Below are positions 22,928-33,963 of a DNA stretch of 64,000 bases, in pieces (position 1 is the first letter of the stretch; each line of letters begins with the position of its first letter). The DNA is from Atherinomorus stipes (taxonomy: Eukaryota; Chordata; Actinopteri; Atheriniformes; Atherinidae). The stretch is from NCBI GenBank assembly GCA_023101725.1, contig JALJCO010013660.1:62001-126000 (forward strand), read 5' to 3'. The translations under genes and the position numbers were made by a program. The notes under the pieces are model-generated. The model saw only the letters and a program-made list of their open reading frames with translations, had not been told where the DNA came from and searched no databases.

Positions 22928-24957
22928 TAGGGACGTAACAATTACAAGTAAAATGATGAACCATGATCAAATTCCCAATAATTAGTAATACCGTTTTAAA
23001 ATTTTAATTATCGTTAAAACCGTGACTGATTACTGCACTTTGAAAAACTCCCATGCTGCGTCCCAAATCGCATACTTGCATACTCAATACTCAAAATTTT
23101 GAGTATACTACATCTAAATGAAAAACAGTATGCATAGTATGTGAAAATTAAGTATGCAAAAGTACCCGGATGACGTACTCAAACCCGTCAAGATTTTGAG
23201 TACGCGACTGTGGACACTCACCAGTGGAAAGACGGCAGCAGAGAGCGGTTCTTCGTACGAGTCCACAGTGAACACGGCGGCTCTTTACAAATGTAAGTTT
23301 GTGTTGTTTTTCTTAAATGCCTTTTACCATGAAGAACCACCAGCTGTGGTCATTTTCAGCGTATTTGCGGTGTACCGATGTTTATTTTAAATGCGAACGG
23401 TGTCGCTAACGCTCATGCTGGTTAGCTATTAGCTGCCGGGTTACGAAGCATTACCCACAATAACCAGGCGAATAAAAATAACCGGTGTCGGTACACGGTT
23501 GCCATGGGCCAGAGAGTGTACAGCCAATAATACACTGTTGTAATAGTATTGTTCCGTCCAAATTTTTGAAGTATTTATACTTTGGAGGCGCGCTGTGGTG
23601 CTTTCGCTGTCGGCTCGGTCAGCTGCACTCATATCAACAATAGATTGAATTTCCCCGTTAAATGTTGATATTGTGGTAAATGGGGTGAGTTTTCGCCTTC
23701 ACTGCTGGGGAGGCTGGTATCAGAGCCAGCCTCAGATGGGTAGATGGTTTGTCAATACTACCAGCATTAGTTATGGAGGTTTTATCTGTAGCATTATTTG
23801 TTCACTTATTATATGATTTCTGTAACGTTTGTTTTACTCTTTCTAGGGTCAGACGAGGATACCCGGGGACTCTGCCTGGAGGGGCACTGGGCATTAATCT
23901 GGCAGTACATCCTGGGGTTTTGAGGCGGAGGGAAAAAATGTCTGAAATAAAATCAGTTTAATTTATATTAATAGTGGTGTGGTTTTGTTTATTTTTTTGC
24001 TGTCTTTTTTGCATTTACTTATTTTTCATAGTGTCCTCACAGTAACATGCTGTAACACTGATGTTTCAATAACAATGATGTAATATAATTACCTTTTACT
24101 CACATTATGTATTACGCTCATACTTGTGTGTTTTTTTCATTTTAAGTATTTCTAGCATACTTGTAATTACATCTGTGTGGACACAAGTTTGAAAGTTAAA
24201 ATTACATCAGATGTTTTACTAGTAGGTTCACACAAATTACCATCGGCTGCAAACCTGCGCAGCTTCAGCCAGTAGCAGGAGATCAATTTGCCAGGGCCGA
24301 TTTCGGCATAAGGCTTCCCTAAGGATGTTCATGTTTTCCTGATGAGAAATAACCAGAAAAAAAACACTTAACGGTAAAAAGCGCCGGCAGAAGATGGCGG
24401 CAGTGCGCTGTGGCTGTACGCCGGTCAAAAATTTCCGTAGAAGAAGTCGACACCGGTGTTTCATTTCCGGTGAGTACTCCACACGGAGTATGCGATTTGG
24501 GACAGCACTGCATACTTGAAAGTCTTATACTTTGCATACTTGAAAGTCATATATTTTAATTATATTATATTCATTATATTTCATTATAAGCCACTAAGTA
24601 CATAGTATGGTTAGTGTACTCAATTTGGAATTTTGAGTATAGAGTATAGAGTATGCAAGTATGCGATTTGGGACGCGGTGCCAGTGATGCTGCTCATTGG
24701 CTGGAAAAGCAGCAAAAGTCCCAGTTTAAAATATCTAATTTATGAAAACATGGCAGCATGCAACAAAGGCGCCCACGTGGACAGTTCTCTGGAGAATTTT
24801 CCCCCTCTAAAAAGGACAAAGTAGAATTCTACACCCATTTTGGATGTTTTTAATGATACTGGGGGGTGATTTAAAAAATAAAGTGATAATAATGATAACC
24901 ATCATCATTTTTGTCACAATAACAGTGATATGAAATTTTCATATCGTTACATCTTTA
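22928..24957. mobile_element. hAT-type element with 8-bp target duplication
   Basis: Starts TAGGGACGTAACAATTAC and ends with the inverted …TATCGTTACATCTTTA. Flanked by CTGTACAA (22920-22927) and TTGTACAA (24958-24965), 7 of 8 matching. About 24750-24825 gives a short plus-strand frame MAACNKGAHVDSSLENF, possibly the start of a lost transposase. Most of the interior is a second element (23056-24679). Confidence 0.8.
23056..24679. mobile_element. Element with CGTCCCAAATCGCATACTT termini, nested in a hAT
   Basis: The left CTGCGTCCCAAATCGCATAC is matched by the right GTATGCGATTTGGGACGCGG. A second inverted copy of the terminus lies at about 24490-24520, suggesting a further rearrangement. Internally, AAATGTAAGT near 23290 looks like a splice donor and TTTCTAG before GGTCAGACGAGG near 23847 like an acceptor. 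No transposase domain is recognised. A related terminus lies at 44948. Confidence 0.7.
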
Positions 24958-24965
24958 TTGTACAA

Positions 24966-26536
24966 TACAGACCAAGTTACACTGGAGACCCAACTTAGAT
25001 TGGAACTTTCTATAATTGTTCATCTGTACATACTCCTGCATTCACTGCTGTCTGGAAACAAAATAACTCACAACAGCAACCATAGAAGTATCTGAACTGC
25101 ACACATTGACACTGCATACATACAATAGTTTATGAAGAAAGTATCCAAAAGCGTTGCAGTTATTTACACCATATATTTTAATTATATTACTTCTCCAAGT
25201 TGTTGCAAGTAAAACTCTAAATTACAAAAAAAAGCTCTGCACTTTGCAGCAACGGGAAGTTAAAAGATGTGAGGTGACAACAAGCAGATTGCAACCAGCA
25301 GGTTCAGAGTGTCATTCAAGCCAGAACAAATCTATATGTAGCAACGTTGATCGGCAACACAATAGGAGGTGTGAAAAACACTGAGTCTTTAAGTTGGCTT
25401 TTCCCCTCTGTCACTTTTAAACGCTGCTGACAAATTCTCCAATATACTGATAAACATGTAAAATCCTGCCCACACGACTGAACCGCAGAAGCTCTTCAGA
25501 AGCACACCTTTCCACCCACATATGTTGACACACGTTCACCAACAAACTGGTAATGTTCCATCAAAGCTTATAGCGCCCATTAAAACGCAGACACACACAC
25601 AGAGCCACGCTTGTAGTTAACACCCACACACTCTTGAACGGTGTGCCTTTCCATCACTGGGATTGCTGGTGACAATCACGTACCCCACTCAATTACACTC
25701 TGCTAATTGTTGAGATGCCACATTACCACAGAGAAACACACAAAAAGCAGACACACACCTTATGTTTAGCTCATATATAAACATACACACAGTTTCCTGC
25801 TAATTCTGAGGACACATATACAGTATAGCAGTTATGCAAAATAACGGATTATTTCAACATTGAGCTCATGTTGGATGAAACAATGAAAATAGTTGATTTT
25901 ATTTCTTTTTTTCAGCTCAAACACACTCAAACTCTGCCACATACACAGCTCACACTTTGCCTGAAGGATTTTAATTTGAGATGCAGACTCCAGTGTCATA
26001 GTGAATGATATTAAAAGTCGTATCATGAATAAATCAGGAGACACAGGACTCACTTCAGCAATGTGACAGATAAGCAAAGAGAAACAGCACACAGGAGGAG
26101 ACGGAGAGACGGGGAGGAAGAGGAAAAAGGTTCAGGATGACAGAAGAAAGACCAATAAATAAAGCCACTTGCATTTTAACAACACAGCCAGCAGCATTAT
26201 TTGATGTAGGCCATTAGTTTACCCCCCTTCCATAAAAAAGGCTGTAATGACTTCAATGAATCCAAAGCACACCTCCAACTGACAGTTTTTTTTTTTTTAA
26301 GAATTATTTTGAAACAGGAGATATGTTCGTAATGAGACACTCACTCATAGGAAATCACTCAGCTGTAACATCAATAAAAATTGACGATTTGTCAATTTGT
26401 CATGTAGTTACCAAACAAGAAGAGGTGTCCCAGCAGGGGAGTGGTGAAGCCAGAACTTCTGAAGGGACGAAAATTCATTCATGCTGTCAAGTATTCAAAT
26501 AAAGAGGAGAGGTGATGTGCTGTAAACATGCAAGAC
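24966..26536. other. Stretch with no recognised repeat
   Basis: No element termini found. It contains short CA-rich words (25590-25600) and a minus frame 25832-26092 without known motif. This is one of the longer apparently unique intervals in the window. Confidence 0.4.
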
Positions 26537-26612
26537 CTTAAAGGATAACTTTAGTTTTTTTCATCCTGAACCTTATTTCTAGGAATTTATATGCGCATTT
26601 AACAGAAATGGG
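26537..26612 (+). mobile_element. TTAA-type element, left-end fragment
   Basis: TTAAAGGATAACTTTAG then TTTTTTTCATCCTGAACCTT. This is a relative of the complete copy at 38824-39282 and the fragments at 42302 and 59533. Confidence 0.6.
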
Positions 26613-26624
26613 ATTTATGGCTCT

Positions 26625-27215
26625 GTGAAGGGAGCCGGATCTTCAGGAGCTGTTCCCTCTGAAGAACCGTTCATAAGACTGGCTCGTGTTTTTGTTTTTT
26701 TTTTTTTTTTAATTAAGAATTTAATCAACAGTGACTAATCTTTATCAAGTAAATAATCACTGGTAACAATTTATAAAGCAAGATTTGGATCAGAATAATT
26801 CAAACTTACAAACCCCCATCTTTATGTATTCGTTGAAAAATATTCAGTTATTGGTCACAATTTTCAGTAATTTTGTTTTTATTCCAACCGTGGCCTTCCT
26901 GTGTGGAGTTTGCATGTTCTCCCCGTGTATGCGTGGGTTCTCTCGGGTACTCCGGCTTCCTCCCACCATCCAAAGACATGCATGTTAGGTTAATTAGTCA
27001 CTGTAAATTGTCCGTAGGTATGAATGTGAGTGTGAATGGTTGTCTGTCTCTCTGTGTTGGTCCTGCGACAGACTGGCGACCTGTCCAGGGTGTACCCCGC
27101 CTCTCGCCTGATAGTAGCTGGGATAGACTCCAGCAACCCCCGCGACCCTGAACCCCCGTTCATTTAAAAAAAACCTTCAAAAGAATCGATTCGTTCATGA
27201 ACGTCACATCTCTGG
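26625..27215. mobile_element. hAT-like element ends flanking a SINE
   Basis: Left GGGAGCCGGATCTTCAGGAG and right TTCATGAACGTCACATCTCT are typical paired words of a teleost hAT-like family, but I could not define a target duplication. The interior holds the SINE at 26886-27160. Confidence 0.4.
26886..27160 (+). mobile_element. Mermaid/V-SINE-like SINE, tRNA head missing
   Basis: Contains the highly conserved words GTGGAGTTTGCATGTTCTCC, GGCTTCCTCCCACCATCCAA, GGCGACCTGTCCAGGGTGTA and GACTCCAGCAACCCCCGCGA in order. The tRNA-derived 5' region is absent. Other pieces of the same family are at 31955-32045, 32284-32363, 41766-41922 and 50784-50945. The name is from memory of the conserved central domain. 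Confidence 0.8.
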
Positions 27216-27339
27216 CATTTACTCACCGGTAATATTTCAACATTACTCTGACTCCTTCGGACGATATTTAGATTTGTTGCCATCCGCGTATATCCATATA
27301 TTAGGAGTGAGGTTGGGCAATATGAATGGGCCTCTCTAT

Positions 27340-27432
27340 GAGGAGGGGGTGTCCAAAGTCAGTCCTTGAGGGCTGCTGTCCTGCAGGTTTTTGATGTCTC
27401 CCTGCTCCAACACATCTGACCCAAATTAAATA
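27340..27432 (+). mobile_element. One arm of the GTCCTCGAGG hairpin hAT-like family
   Basis: GGGGTGTCCAAAGTCAGTCC, then TGTCCTGCAGGTTTTTG and CCCTGCTCCAACACATCTGA. Only the left arm is present. Confidence 0.65.
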
Positions 27433-27593
27433 AAGTTCTGCACAGTAGCCCACGTCACATGACGTGGTGGCATAGTGGTGCATTTCCAACTTGGCAAGTG
27501 TGACCGGAGGCCGTTTGTACTTTTGACACCCAGTGTGTTTAAACAGGATTAAACCAATCGTGCCAAGTATGACCCTGCCCTAAAACTCCTTAA

Positions 27594-28403
27594 CCCTTAT
27601 ACCCTCCTCAGGACATTTTTGCCCATTTTGGTCACTTTTTTTTTTTTTTTACTTTGTAATCAATTCATGGGCATGAATTTTTGCAATAACTAGACAATTT
27701 TTTGAAATCCAGTGTCTTTCCCCCTCACACGTCTTTGAACTGTGCAAAATTCTGAAGGAATCCTATTAATATGTCAGATATAACTATCTCTTTCAAATGA
27801 AATGCTGGTATCAACGAATGAATTATTTTAAACTATTGTAACTGTTGATTAAATACTGTCGTTTTCAATGGAAGTCAATGGGACACTTTTGACCATGGGG
27901 GTCACCAGCGGTTGTATCTGACGTTACTTAAAAATACAAATGGAATCACCTAAATATTTTTGTTAATCTTTTGCATATCCAAGGCTCTGTCGACCACCAA
28001 AGCTCCATCCCACTACTATTTATTATAAGAAAAATAATTAGAATTTTATGCTTAGGGGGAAGGGGGGGGAGGGAGCCCCCCACAAAATCCGGAATAACAG
28101 AATATGCGCCCGGATACAAAACCCCAAAATCACGATATTATGATGGCGGGCAGGTTCTCGTCGCAGGTTCGTTACCCATAGAATCATTAAAGATTTAATT
28201 AAGTAAGAATAAAATAAAAACCCAGCCTCAAACATTACTGGATTTAGCATATTTATAAAAAAAAAAAAAAATTTATTCCCAAAAAAAAAAAAAAATTAAA
28301 TCAAAAAAAAAAAAAATAAAAAAAAAAAAATAAAAAAAAAAAAATAAAAAATTTTGTAATGAATGATGCAGTCATTCAAATATTCAAACCAGCATTTAAA
28401 GGG
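27594..28403. mobile_element. TTAA-flanked element with poly(A) patches
   Basis: TTAA (27590-27593) then CCCTTATACCC; the right end GCATTTAAAGGG then TTAA (28404-28407). The middle has CAATGGAAGTCAATGGGACA, a recurring word in this fish family. Positions 28258-28350 are nearly pure A interrupted by single T. Confidence 0.55.
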
Positions 28404-28411
28404 TTAAACTT

Positions 28412-28421
28412 AGAAAGAAAA

Positions 28422-28493
<72 letters not shown>

Positions 28494-28508
28494 GAAAGAA
28501 AGAAAGAA
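28412..28508. repeat. (GAAA)n microsatellite
   Basis: About 24 units of GAAA with one interruption. The lysine-rich plus frame and serine/phenylalanine-rich minus frame over it are artefacts of the repeat. Confidence 0.95.
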
Positions 28509-29175
28509 TGTTTGGCAGTTTTGAGCTGGAGTTGCTCAGATGATTTATGAAAAAAAGTAGAAAAAATATTAATGTGTGGGAATTTTATAACAGTTTTTTG
28601 GGGCGTGGACACTTTTGTTTATGAGCGTCTCCAGGAAGAGAGAGGAAGGCACAAGGGTCACTTTCACCAATACTTTAAGACAAATGAATGAACGAATGAG
28701 TACTTTTGTCTTGTGGGTTCAGATTTAGCTTGGTGTTCTCTGTGGGCACGCGTAGACGTGTGGAGAACGCCCCCAATAACTACAGTTAGCTAAATCTGAA
28801 TTTCTTTGAGACCTTTTTGAGGAAACCAGTGGGTAAAATGTCCAGACAACAAGACAGTAAGATGTCCTGCAGATCTTTGCTGGTAATGGGATAAAACGTG
28901 TCATGGTGATTCGACCTTAACTCTAACCTGCTGCTGATGAACCAACTGCTTGTCTAATGCTGGATTTCATCTGTGAATTATTTGGCGAAGTCAGTGCAGG
29001 CATGGTGGAATAAAGTTGAGGTGCTACTGTTAGCCTGTCGGCTGTAGCAAATAAGGCCTGAGCACTATGACTGTTTTTAGTGATGATGTCAGAAAAATAT
29101 GACTTATGCGTATTCCTCAGCTTTAAATTATAAAAGGAAAGTTGCTATTTAATGAACCTGTAGTTTTTTCTCCAT
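28509..29175. other. Unassigned stretch with element-like words
   Basis: 28680-28800 shares words with 59660-59820 in inverted form (for example AACGCCCCCAA, GAACGAATGAGTA), so part belongs to the TTAA family described at 59533. No gene. Confidence 0.4.

Positions 29176-29221
<46 letters not shown>
29176..29221 (+). repeat. G46 homopolymer
   Basis: Forty-six consecutive G. The flanking GATTCTCTGCACTC resembles GGGGGGATTCTCTACACTC at 59652-59672, so the run may have grown from a short G tract native to that repeat family. Confidence 0.95.
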
Positions 29222-29222
<1 letters not shown>

Positions 29223-29501
29223 TTCTCTGCACTCAGCTTTTGATACTCTTCCTCAGTTTTCATCAGTGTGGAATTTCTCCATTGAGACTTTTTCCTTCCA
29301 GAGATAACCTTCACCTTAGTGGGAGCAACAAAGTCCATAACCCTCAACATGTTAGCCGAGGCCGGATATAGGCATGGGCAAGGATGGGCAATGCCCCCTA
29401 AATGCGTGATGGCATGCAAAAATCCTACATTTAAAAATTATTTTGAGGAAAATGGTCAGAGAGCATTCTGCTCTCTCTCTCTCTCTTCCTCATTCAAAGT
29501 A

Positions 29502-30426
29502 CAGGGGTTAGACAATGAAACTGAAAAACCTGCCATTTTAGTGTGGGAGGTTTCATGGCTGAATTGGACCAGCCTGGTGGCCAATCTTCATTTATCTTCA
29601 GCAGAATTAAATGTGCACCTCAGCTCTCCTGTTTCCACCAGAACTGTCCATCGGGAGCTCCACAGGGTAAATATACATGGTCGGGCTGCTAAAGCCAAAC
29701 CTTTGGTCACTCATGCCAATGCCAAATGTCGGTTTCAATGGTGCAAGGAGCACAAATCTTGGGCTGTGGACAATGTGAAACATGTATTGTTCTCTGATGA
29801 GTCCACCTTTACTGTTTTCCCCACATCCGGGAGAGTCACAGTGTGGAGAAGCCCCAAAGAAGCGTACCACCCAGATTGTTGCATGGCCAGAGTGAAGCAT
29901 GGGGGTGGATCAGTGATGGTTTGGGCTGCCATATCATGGCACTCACTTGGCCCAATACTTGTGCTAGATGGGCGTGTCACTGCCAAGGACTACCGAACCA
30001 TTCTGGAGGACCATGTGCATCCAATGGTTCAAACATTGTATCCTGAAGGCGGTGCAGTGTATCAGGATGACAATGCACCAATACACAGAGCAAGACTGGT
30101 GAAAGATTGGTTTGATAAGCATGAAAGTGAAGTTGAACATCTCCCATGGCCTGCAAAGTCACCAGATCTAAATATTATTGAGCCTCTTTGGGGTGTTTTG
30201 GAGGAGCTTGTCAAGAAACGTTTTCCTCCACCAGCATCACGTAGTGACCTGGCCACTATCCTGCAAGAAGTATGGCTTAAAATCCCTCTGACCACTGTTC
30301 AGGACTTGTATATGTCATTTCGAAGACGAATTGTCGCTGTATTGGCTGCAGAAGGAGGCCCCACACCATACTAATAAATTATTGTGGTCTAAAACCAAGT
30401 GATTCAGTTTTATTGTCTAACCCCTG
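29502..30426 (+). mobile_element. Tc1/mariner element, internally deleted, TA target
   Basis: Terminal inverted repeats of at least 24 bp with one mismatch (CAGGGGTTAGACAATGAAAC… and its inverse) flanked by TA at 29500-29501 and 30427-30428. The length is 925 bp. The part expected between the left terminus and the catalytic domain, including the DNA-binding region, is missing. Termini and protein agree with the Incomer (DD36E) family known from fish and lampreys. Confidence 0.9.
29607..30374 (+). pseudogene. Tc1/mariner transposase, catalytic domain only, DD36E
   Basis: An open frame runs from 29319 to the stop at 30372-30374, but homology starts near 29607 (LNVHLSSPVSTRTVHREL). The remaining ~255 residues form a full DDE domain with no stop or frameshift. 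FSDESTF carries the first Asp, YQDDNAPIHRA the second, and SPDLNIIEPLW the Glu. There are 36 residues between the second Asp (before Asn) and the Glu, compared with 34 in classic Tc1. The protein ends GGPTPY. The paired N-terminal helix-turn-helix domains and nuclear localisation region are gone through an internal deletion, so it cannot bind its own termini as encoded. The ATG at 29319 lies outside the element and is not the native start. Confidence 0.9.
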
Positions 30427-30429
30427 TAG

Positions 30430-31724
30430 CTACTGATTGGTAGATACATAGGAAGGGTGTGGCCAGTCCAGGCCAGTCGCTCAACTTTCCTCTGGTCAAC
30501 CTGAGCTCCACGTCTCACTCACTTACAGTCACAGCAGAGCACACAGACACAGTCCCTGCTGAACTGTTTTCAGATTCTGCTGCCGCCTGTAACCGAAATT
30601 ATTTGGTTACTCTTTCTCTCAACATGTTCACGTTCTCTTCGTGTCTATCACTCTCTCTGTTGTAATTTAAATGGAGAGATGAGTAGAGTTGACTATGCAC
30701 AGATTTCGGGTTGCTAAGGCTAAAGCTAGCACTGGTAGTAACAGTCGCAGCTTTGCTGCAGCATTAGCAGAGACAGAACCCCTACCCGGCACGTTGGGTG
30801 ATACTCGACTTGCCACAAATTTTAATCATTCTGCAGTAATCATGCGAGAGTTCTTTCTCCACTTTGTCTGTTCTTTCCTCCTTCCAGCACACTATGCTAC
30901 ATGAGAGAATAATAAATGTAGCTGTTCTGGCTTAGAAGGCCATAACAACAGGCATAAATATGGGTGTATTTGTTAGGACTTTTGTACAGAAAAGCAGACG
31001 ACTGATGTTATAATGACTGATATGAGCCATGCTGTGTACAGAACAGTGTAAGGAAATAAAAATGACAAAAAATACACAAAAAATTAAATACCCCCCCCCC
31101 CCCCCCCCGAAAGGATAGATAGACAGGCAGACATAAGCAGACAGACAGAGGCAGGCAGACAAACAAATATAAGAAGTAAATAAAAAATGCACACACACAC
31201 ATAAAGATAAATGCAGCCTCAACAGGACAAAAGCCAGTGTCCTTTTTGTGCCGGTCCCAAGCCCGGGTAAATGCAGAGGTTAGTGTCAGGAAGAGCAAAC
31301 AACATAAAACCTAAAAGACAAATCAAATAGATCAAAGGAGAAGACAGAGATATGGATAGATGGACTGGCATGATGGGCAAAGTTAGTACAGTTGGCCATG
31401 CATTTTAGGGGTTTGGGGGAATTTGACACCCCAAAAAGCGGCACAGCTGCACTTGCCCCCCTGATATTCTACCTGCACCCCTGAGTGCACAGGAGTTGTT
31501 GGCTCAGGCCAAGGTAATGCTGTGGTGCAGTGAAGAAGAATCGCACGTTACACTGATGCTGCGTTCATGTGCAGTCAGGCAGATGGCCGTCGGTAACAAA
31601 CCAGATGTCACTTTAATCACAGAAGTCATGAGAAAGACAATAGAACATGGGTCAAGGAAAACAATATGACATCACCATGACAACATATCAGAGATATGGA
31701 CTGAAGTCACTGTAACTGACAGAT
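30430..31724. other. Unassigned stretch with C18 run
   Basis: No gene recognised. C18 at 31091-31108, followed by AGACAGGCAGACA-type simple repeats to about 31160 and a short CA run at 31191-31201. GATGCTGCGTTCATGTGC at about 31556 resembles a DNA-element terminus, but no partner was seen. Confidence 0.4.
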
Positions 31725-31937
31725 CACTTCTTCTCAATCCTGGTCCTCAGGGACCCCACCCCTGCTGGTTTTCCAGATATTCCTACTTCAACACACCTGA
31801 CTCAGATGAATGGCTCGTTAACAGCTTGCAAAGACCTCGATGAGCAGTTGAGTTGATCTGAATAAGGTGTGGTGGAGTTGGAAACCTGGAATACATGCAA
31901 GGCAGGGGTCCCTGAGGACCAGGGTTGAGAAGCCCTG
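31725..31937. mobile_element. Hairpin non-autonomous hAT-like element
   Basis: TTCTCAATCCTGGTCCTCAG at the left is inverted at the right (…CTGAGGACCAGGGTTGAGAA, then GCCCTG). Nearly the whole 213 bp folds back on itself. No clean 8-bp duplication was found. Confidence 0.75.
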
Positions 31938-31954
31938 ATATAGAGGCTTGTTTA

Positions 31955-32045
31955 TGCCTTTACCTGCAGTGGTTGTCGTCTGTCTGCTGTCCCTGACCCT
32001 GCGACCCTGAACTAGATAAGCAGAACAGAAAATGACTGACTGACT
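31955..32045 (+). mobile_element. SINE 3'-end fragment
   Basis: GACCCTGCGACCCTGAACTA then GATAAGCAGAACAGAAAATG and GACTGACTGACTA: the tail of the Mermaid/V-SINE-like family with its 4-bp repeat end, running into (TA)n. Confidence 0.6.
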
Positions 32046-32239
32046 ATATATATATATATATATATATATATTAGGGATGCACAATATAATCGGCCTATAT
32101 CGGCCTTGCAACAGAGTATCGGACATCGGCCACCCACCGATATTTAATCGATCAGCCTACTTTACTAAAGTCTAAAAAAAAAAAAAAAAACAACTTCTTC
32201 ACAAACTTCTTTTTTACAGACTTTAAACCTTCTAAAGAA

Positions 32240-32720
32240 TAGGGGTGGGAAAAGATATTGATATACTGAAAAATCGCGATATGTCAGTCAGTCAGTCAGT
32301 CATTTTCTGTACCGCTTATCCAGTTCAGGATCGCGGGTGTTGCTGGAGCCTATCCCAGCTATTAATCGCGATATGCTGATATCATATTGATATTTTAAAA
32401 TGTGGTATCGATATATTTTACTAACAAAATCTTGCGATATTTCATCGTGTTACCAAATCTTGCAAGAATTCACGAAAATTTCACAATATTTTCATATGCT
32501 GATATCATATTGGCATTTTAAAAAAGCGGTATCTATCTATTTTACTAATGAAATCTTGCAAGAATTAACAAAAATTCCTGAGATTTTGTAACAGAACGAT
32601 GAAATCTCGCAAGATTTTGTAAGCAAAATAGATCAATACCATGTGTTTAAATATTGATTTGATATCGGCATATGAAAATATCATGATATTTCAGTGTATC
32701 GATGTCTTTTCCCACCCCTA
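32240..32720. mobile_element. Second hAT-like element nested in the first
   Basis: TAGGGGTGGGAAAAGATATT at the left and GATGTCTTTTCCCACCCCTA at the right are inverted. The flanking octamers match only partly (CTAAAGAA and ATTTTGAA). Confidence 0.7.
32284..32363 (-). mobile_element. 5'-truncated SINE tail with 12-bp target duplication
   Basis: AATCGCGATATG occurs at 32272-32283 and 32364-32375. The 80-bp insert reads on the minus strand as the Mermaid/V-SINE-like 3' end (CTGGGATAGGCTCCAGC-like words) ending in CTGA repeats. Confidence 0.8.
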
Positions 32721-32875
32721 ATTTTGAAAGTGTCTGAAACGGATAGCAAAACTATGATTTGCAATGACTGCTTATTTTTCAGCTTTAATATCAGTATCGA
32801 TATTGGTTATCGGCCACATGAGTTTTAAAATATCGGCATATCTGATATTGGCCAAAATTCCAATATCGTGCATCC

Positions 32876-32914
<39 letters not shown>

Positions 32915-33963
32915 CCAGTGATAAGCAAACATTTCTGCCAATGGAACAAGTGAAATTTTCTTATAATATTTCTTGTAATAAGATGCATGCCAGTTCCTAT
33001 ATCTCACTGAAATGTTTCTCTGTAAGTGATTTTGTGTTATTGAGTGTGATGAGATATTTTGATTAGAAATGTAAAAAATATATACTTGGTAAGATTTGAG
33101 TTGTTGCAGTGAATTGTTTAAATTAAGTGAGTTTGCTGCAGATAATGCCATAGAGGCCCAATCATTCTGCCCCCTTTAATGCAATTATATGGATATGAAA
33201 AGAAATGAAAATGCAATTAAAAATACTTTGTTCCAAAAGGGAAATTCAACATTGCAAAAAGCTCACTCTTTTTTTTCTTTTTTTTCTTTTTTAACAATAT
33301 AACATTAAAACTAAATGATAACATCAATAATAGGTCAGTCAGTCAGTCTTGTTCTTGAGTGTGATGGCTTCTGGCAGGAATGAATTTCTGTATCTCTCCG
33401 TCAGTGAACCTGATGCAGCCTGCCACTGAACACACTCTGTTGATTTTTCACCGTGTTGAGAGGGTGGGAAGAATCCTCCATAATCTTCATCAGCTTGTGC
33501 AGCAATCTTTTTTGAATAATTAGCTCCAGTGGCCCCAGAGTTATTCCCAGCACAGAACCAGCTTTCTCGATCAGCTTGTTTAGTTTCTTCAAGTCTCTGG
33601 TTCTGATGCTGCTTCCCCAGCAGATGCTGCAAAGCTGATTGCACTTTCCATAACAGACTTGTAGAATATCTGCAACATCTTAGTGCAGACGTTGAATGAT
33701 CTCAGCTTCCTTAAGAAGTAGAGTCTGCTCTGACCTTTCTTGTAGATGTAGTCAGTGTTGCATTTCCAGTCTAGTCTATTGTCCAGCTGAACTCCAGGTA
33801 TTTGTAGTTCTCCACCACCTCCACCTCCTCTTCCAGGATGTAGACAGGACTATGCTGCTTATTCTTGCTCCTCCTGAAGTCAACAATCATCTCTTTAGTC
33901 TTGCTGGTATTTAAGATGAGCTGATTGTTACCATTTCACAAACTGATTGACCAGTTCCCTGTA

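Larger units (their letters stand above)
32072..32878. mobile_element. hAT-type element inserted in (TA)n
   Basis: TAGGGATGCACAATATAATC at the left and CCAATATCGTGCATCCCTA at the right are inverted. The 8 bases on each side are ATATATAT, a formal 8-bp duplication, but in a TA tract this is not independent proof. The ATCGGC-rich subterminal repeats are typical of this family. No transposase. Confidence 0.75.
32046..32913. repeat. (TA)n microsatellite split by a hAT insertion
   Basis: (TA)n at 32046-32071 and at 32879-32912 are the two halves of one tract, separated by the element 32072-32878. Confidence 0.85.

Noticed and set aside
24237..24537. Two overlapping minus frames suggesting a small protein
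   Set aside because: They lie within the terminal region of a DNA element and neither has a known motif.
28359..28612. Lys/Glu-rich and Ser/Phe-rich frames
   Set aside because: Translations of the (GAAA)n microsatellite.
29319..29606. N-terminal 96 residues of the long frame leading into the Tc1 transposase
   Set aside because: This part crosses the element's left terminus and the flanking DNA. It has no similarity to a transposase DNA-binding domain, so it was not counted as native protein.
29602..30300. Minus and alternative plus frames over the Tc1 element
   Set aside because: Shadows of the transposase frame.
32064..32886. ATATATAT octamers as proof of a hAT target duplication
   Set aside because: Both flanks are (TA)n, so the octamer would be found whether or not a duplication occurred. 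I kept the element on the basis of its termini.
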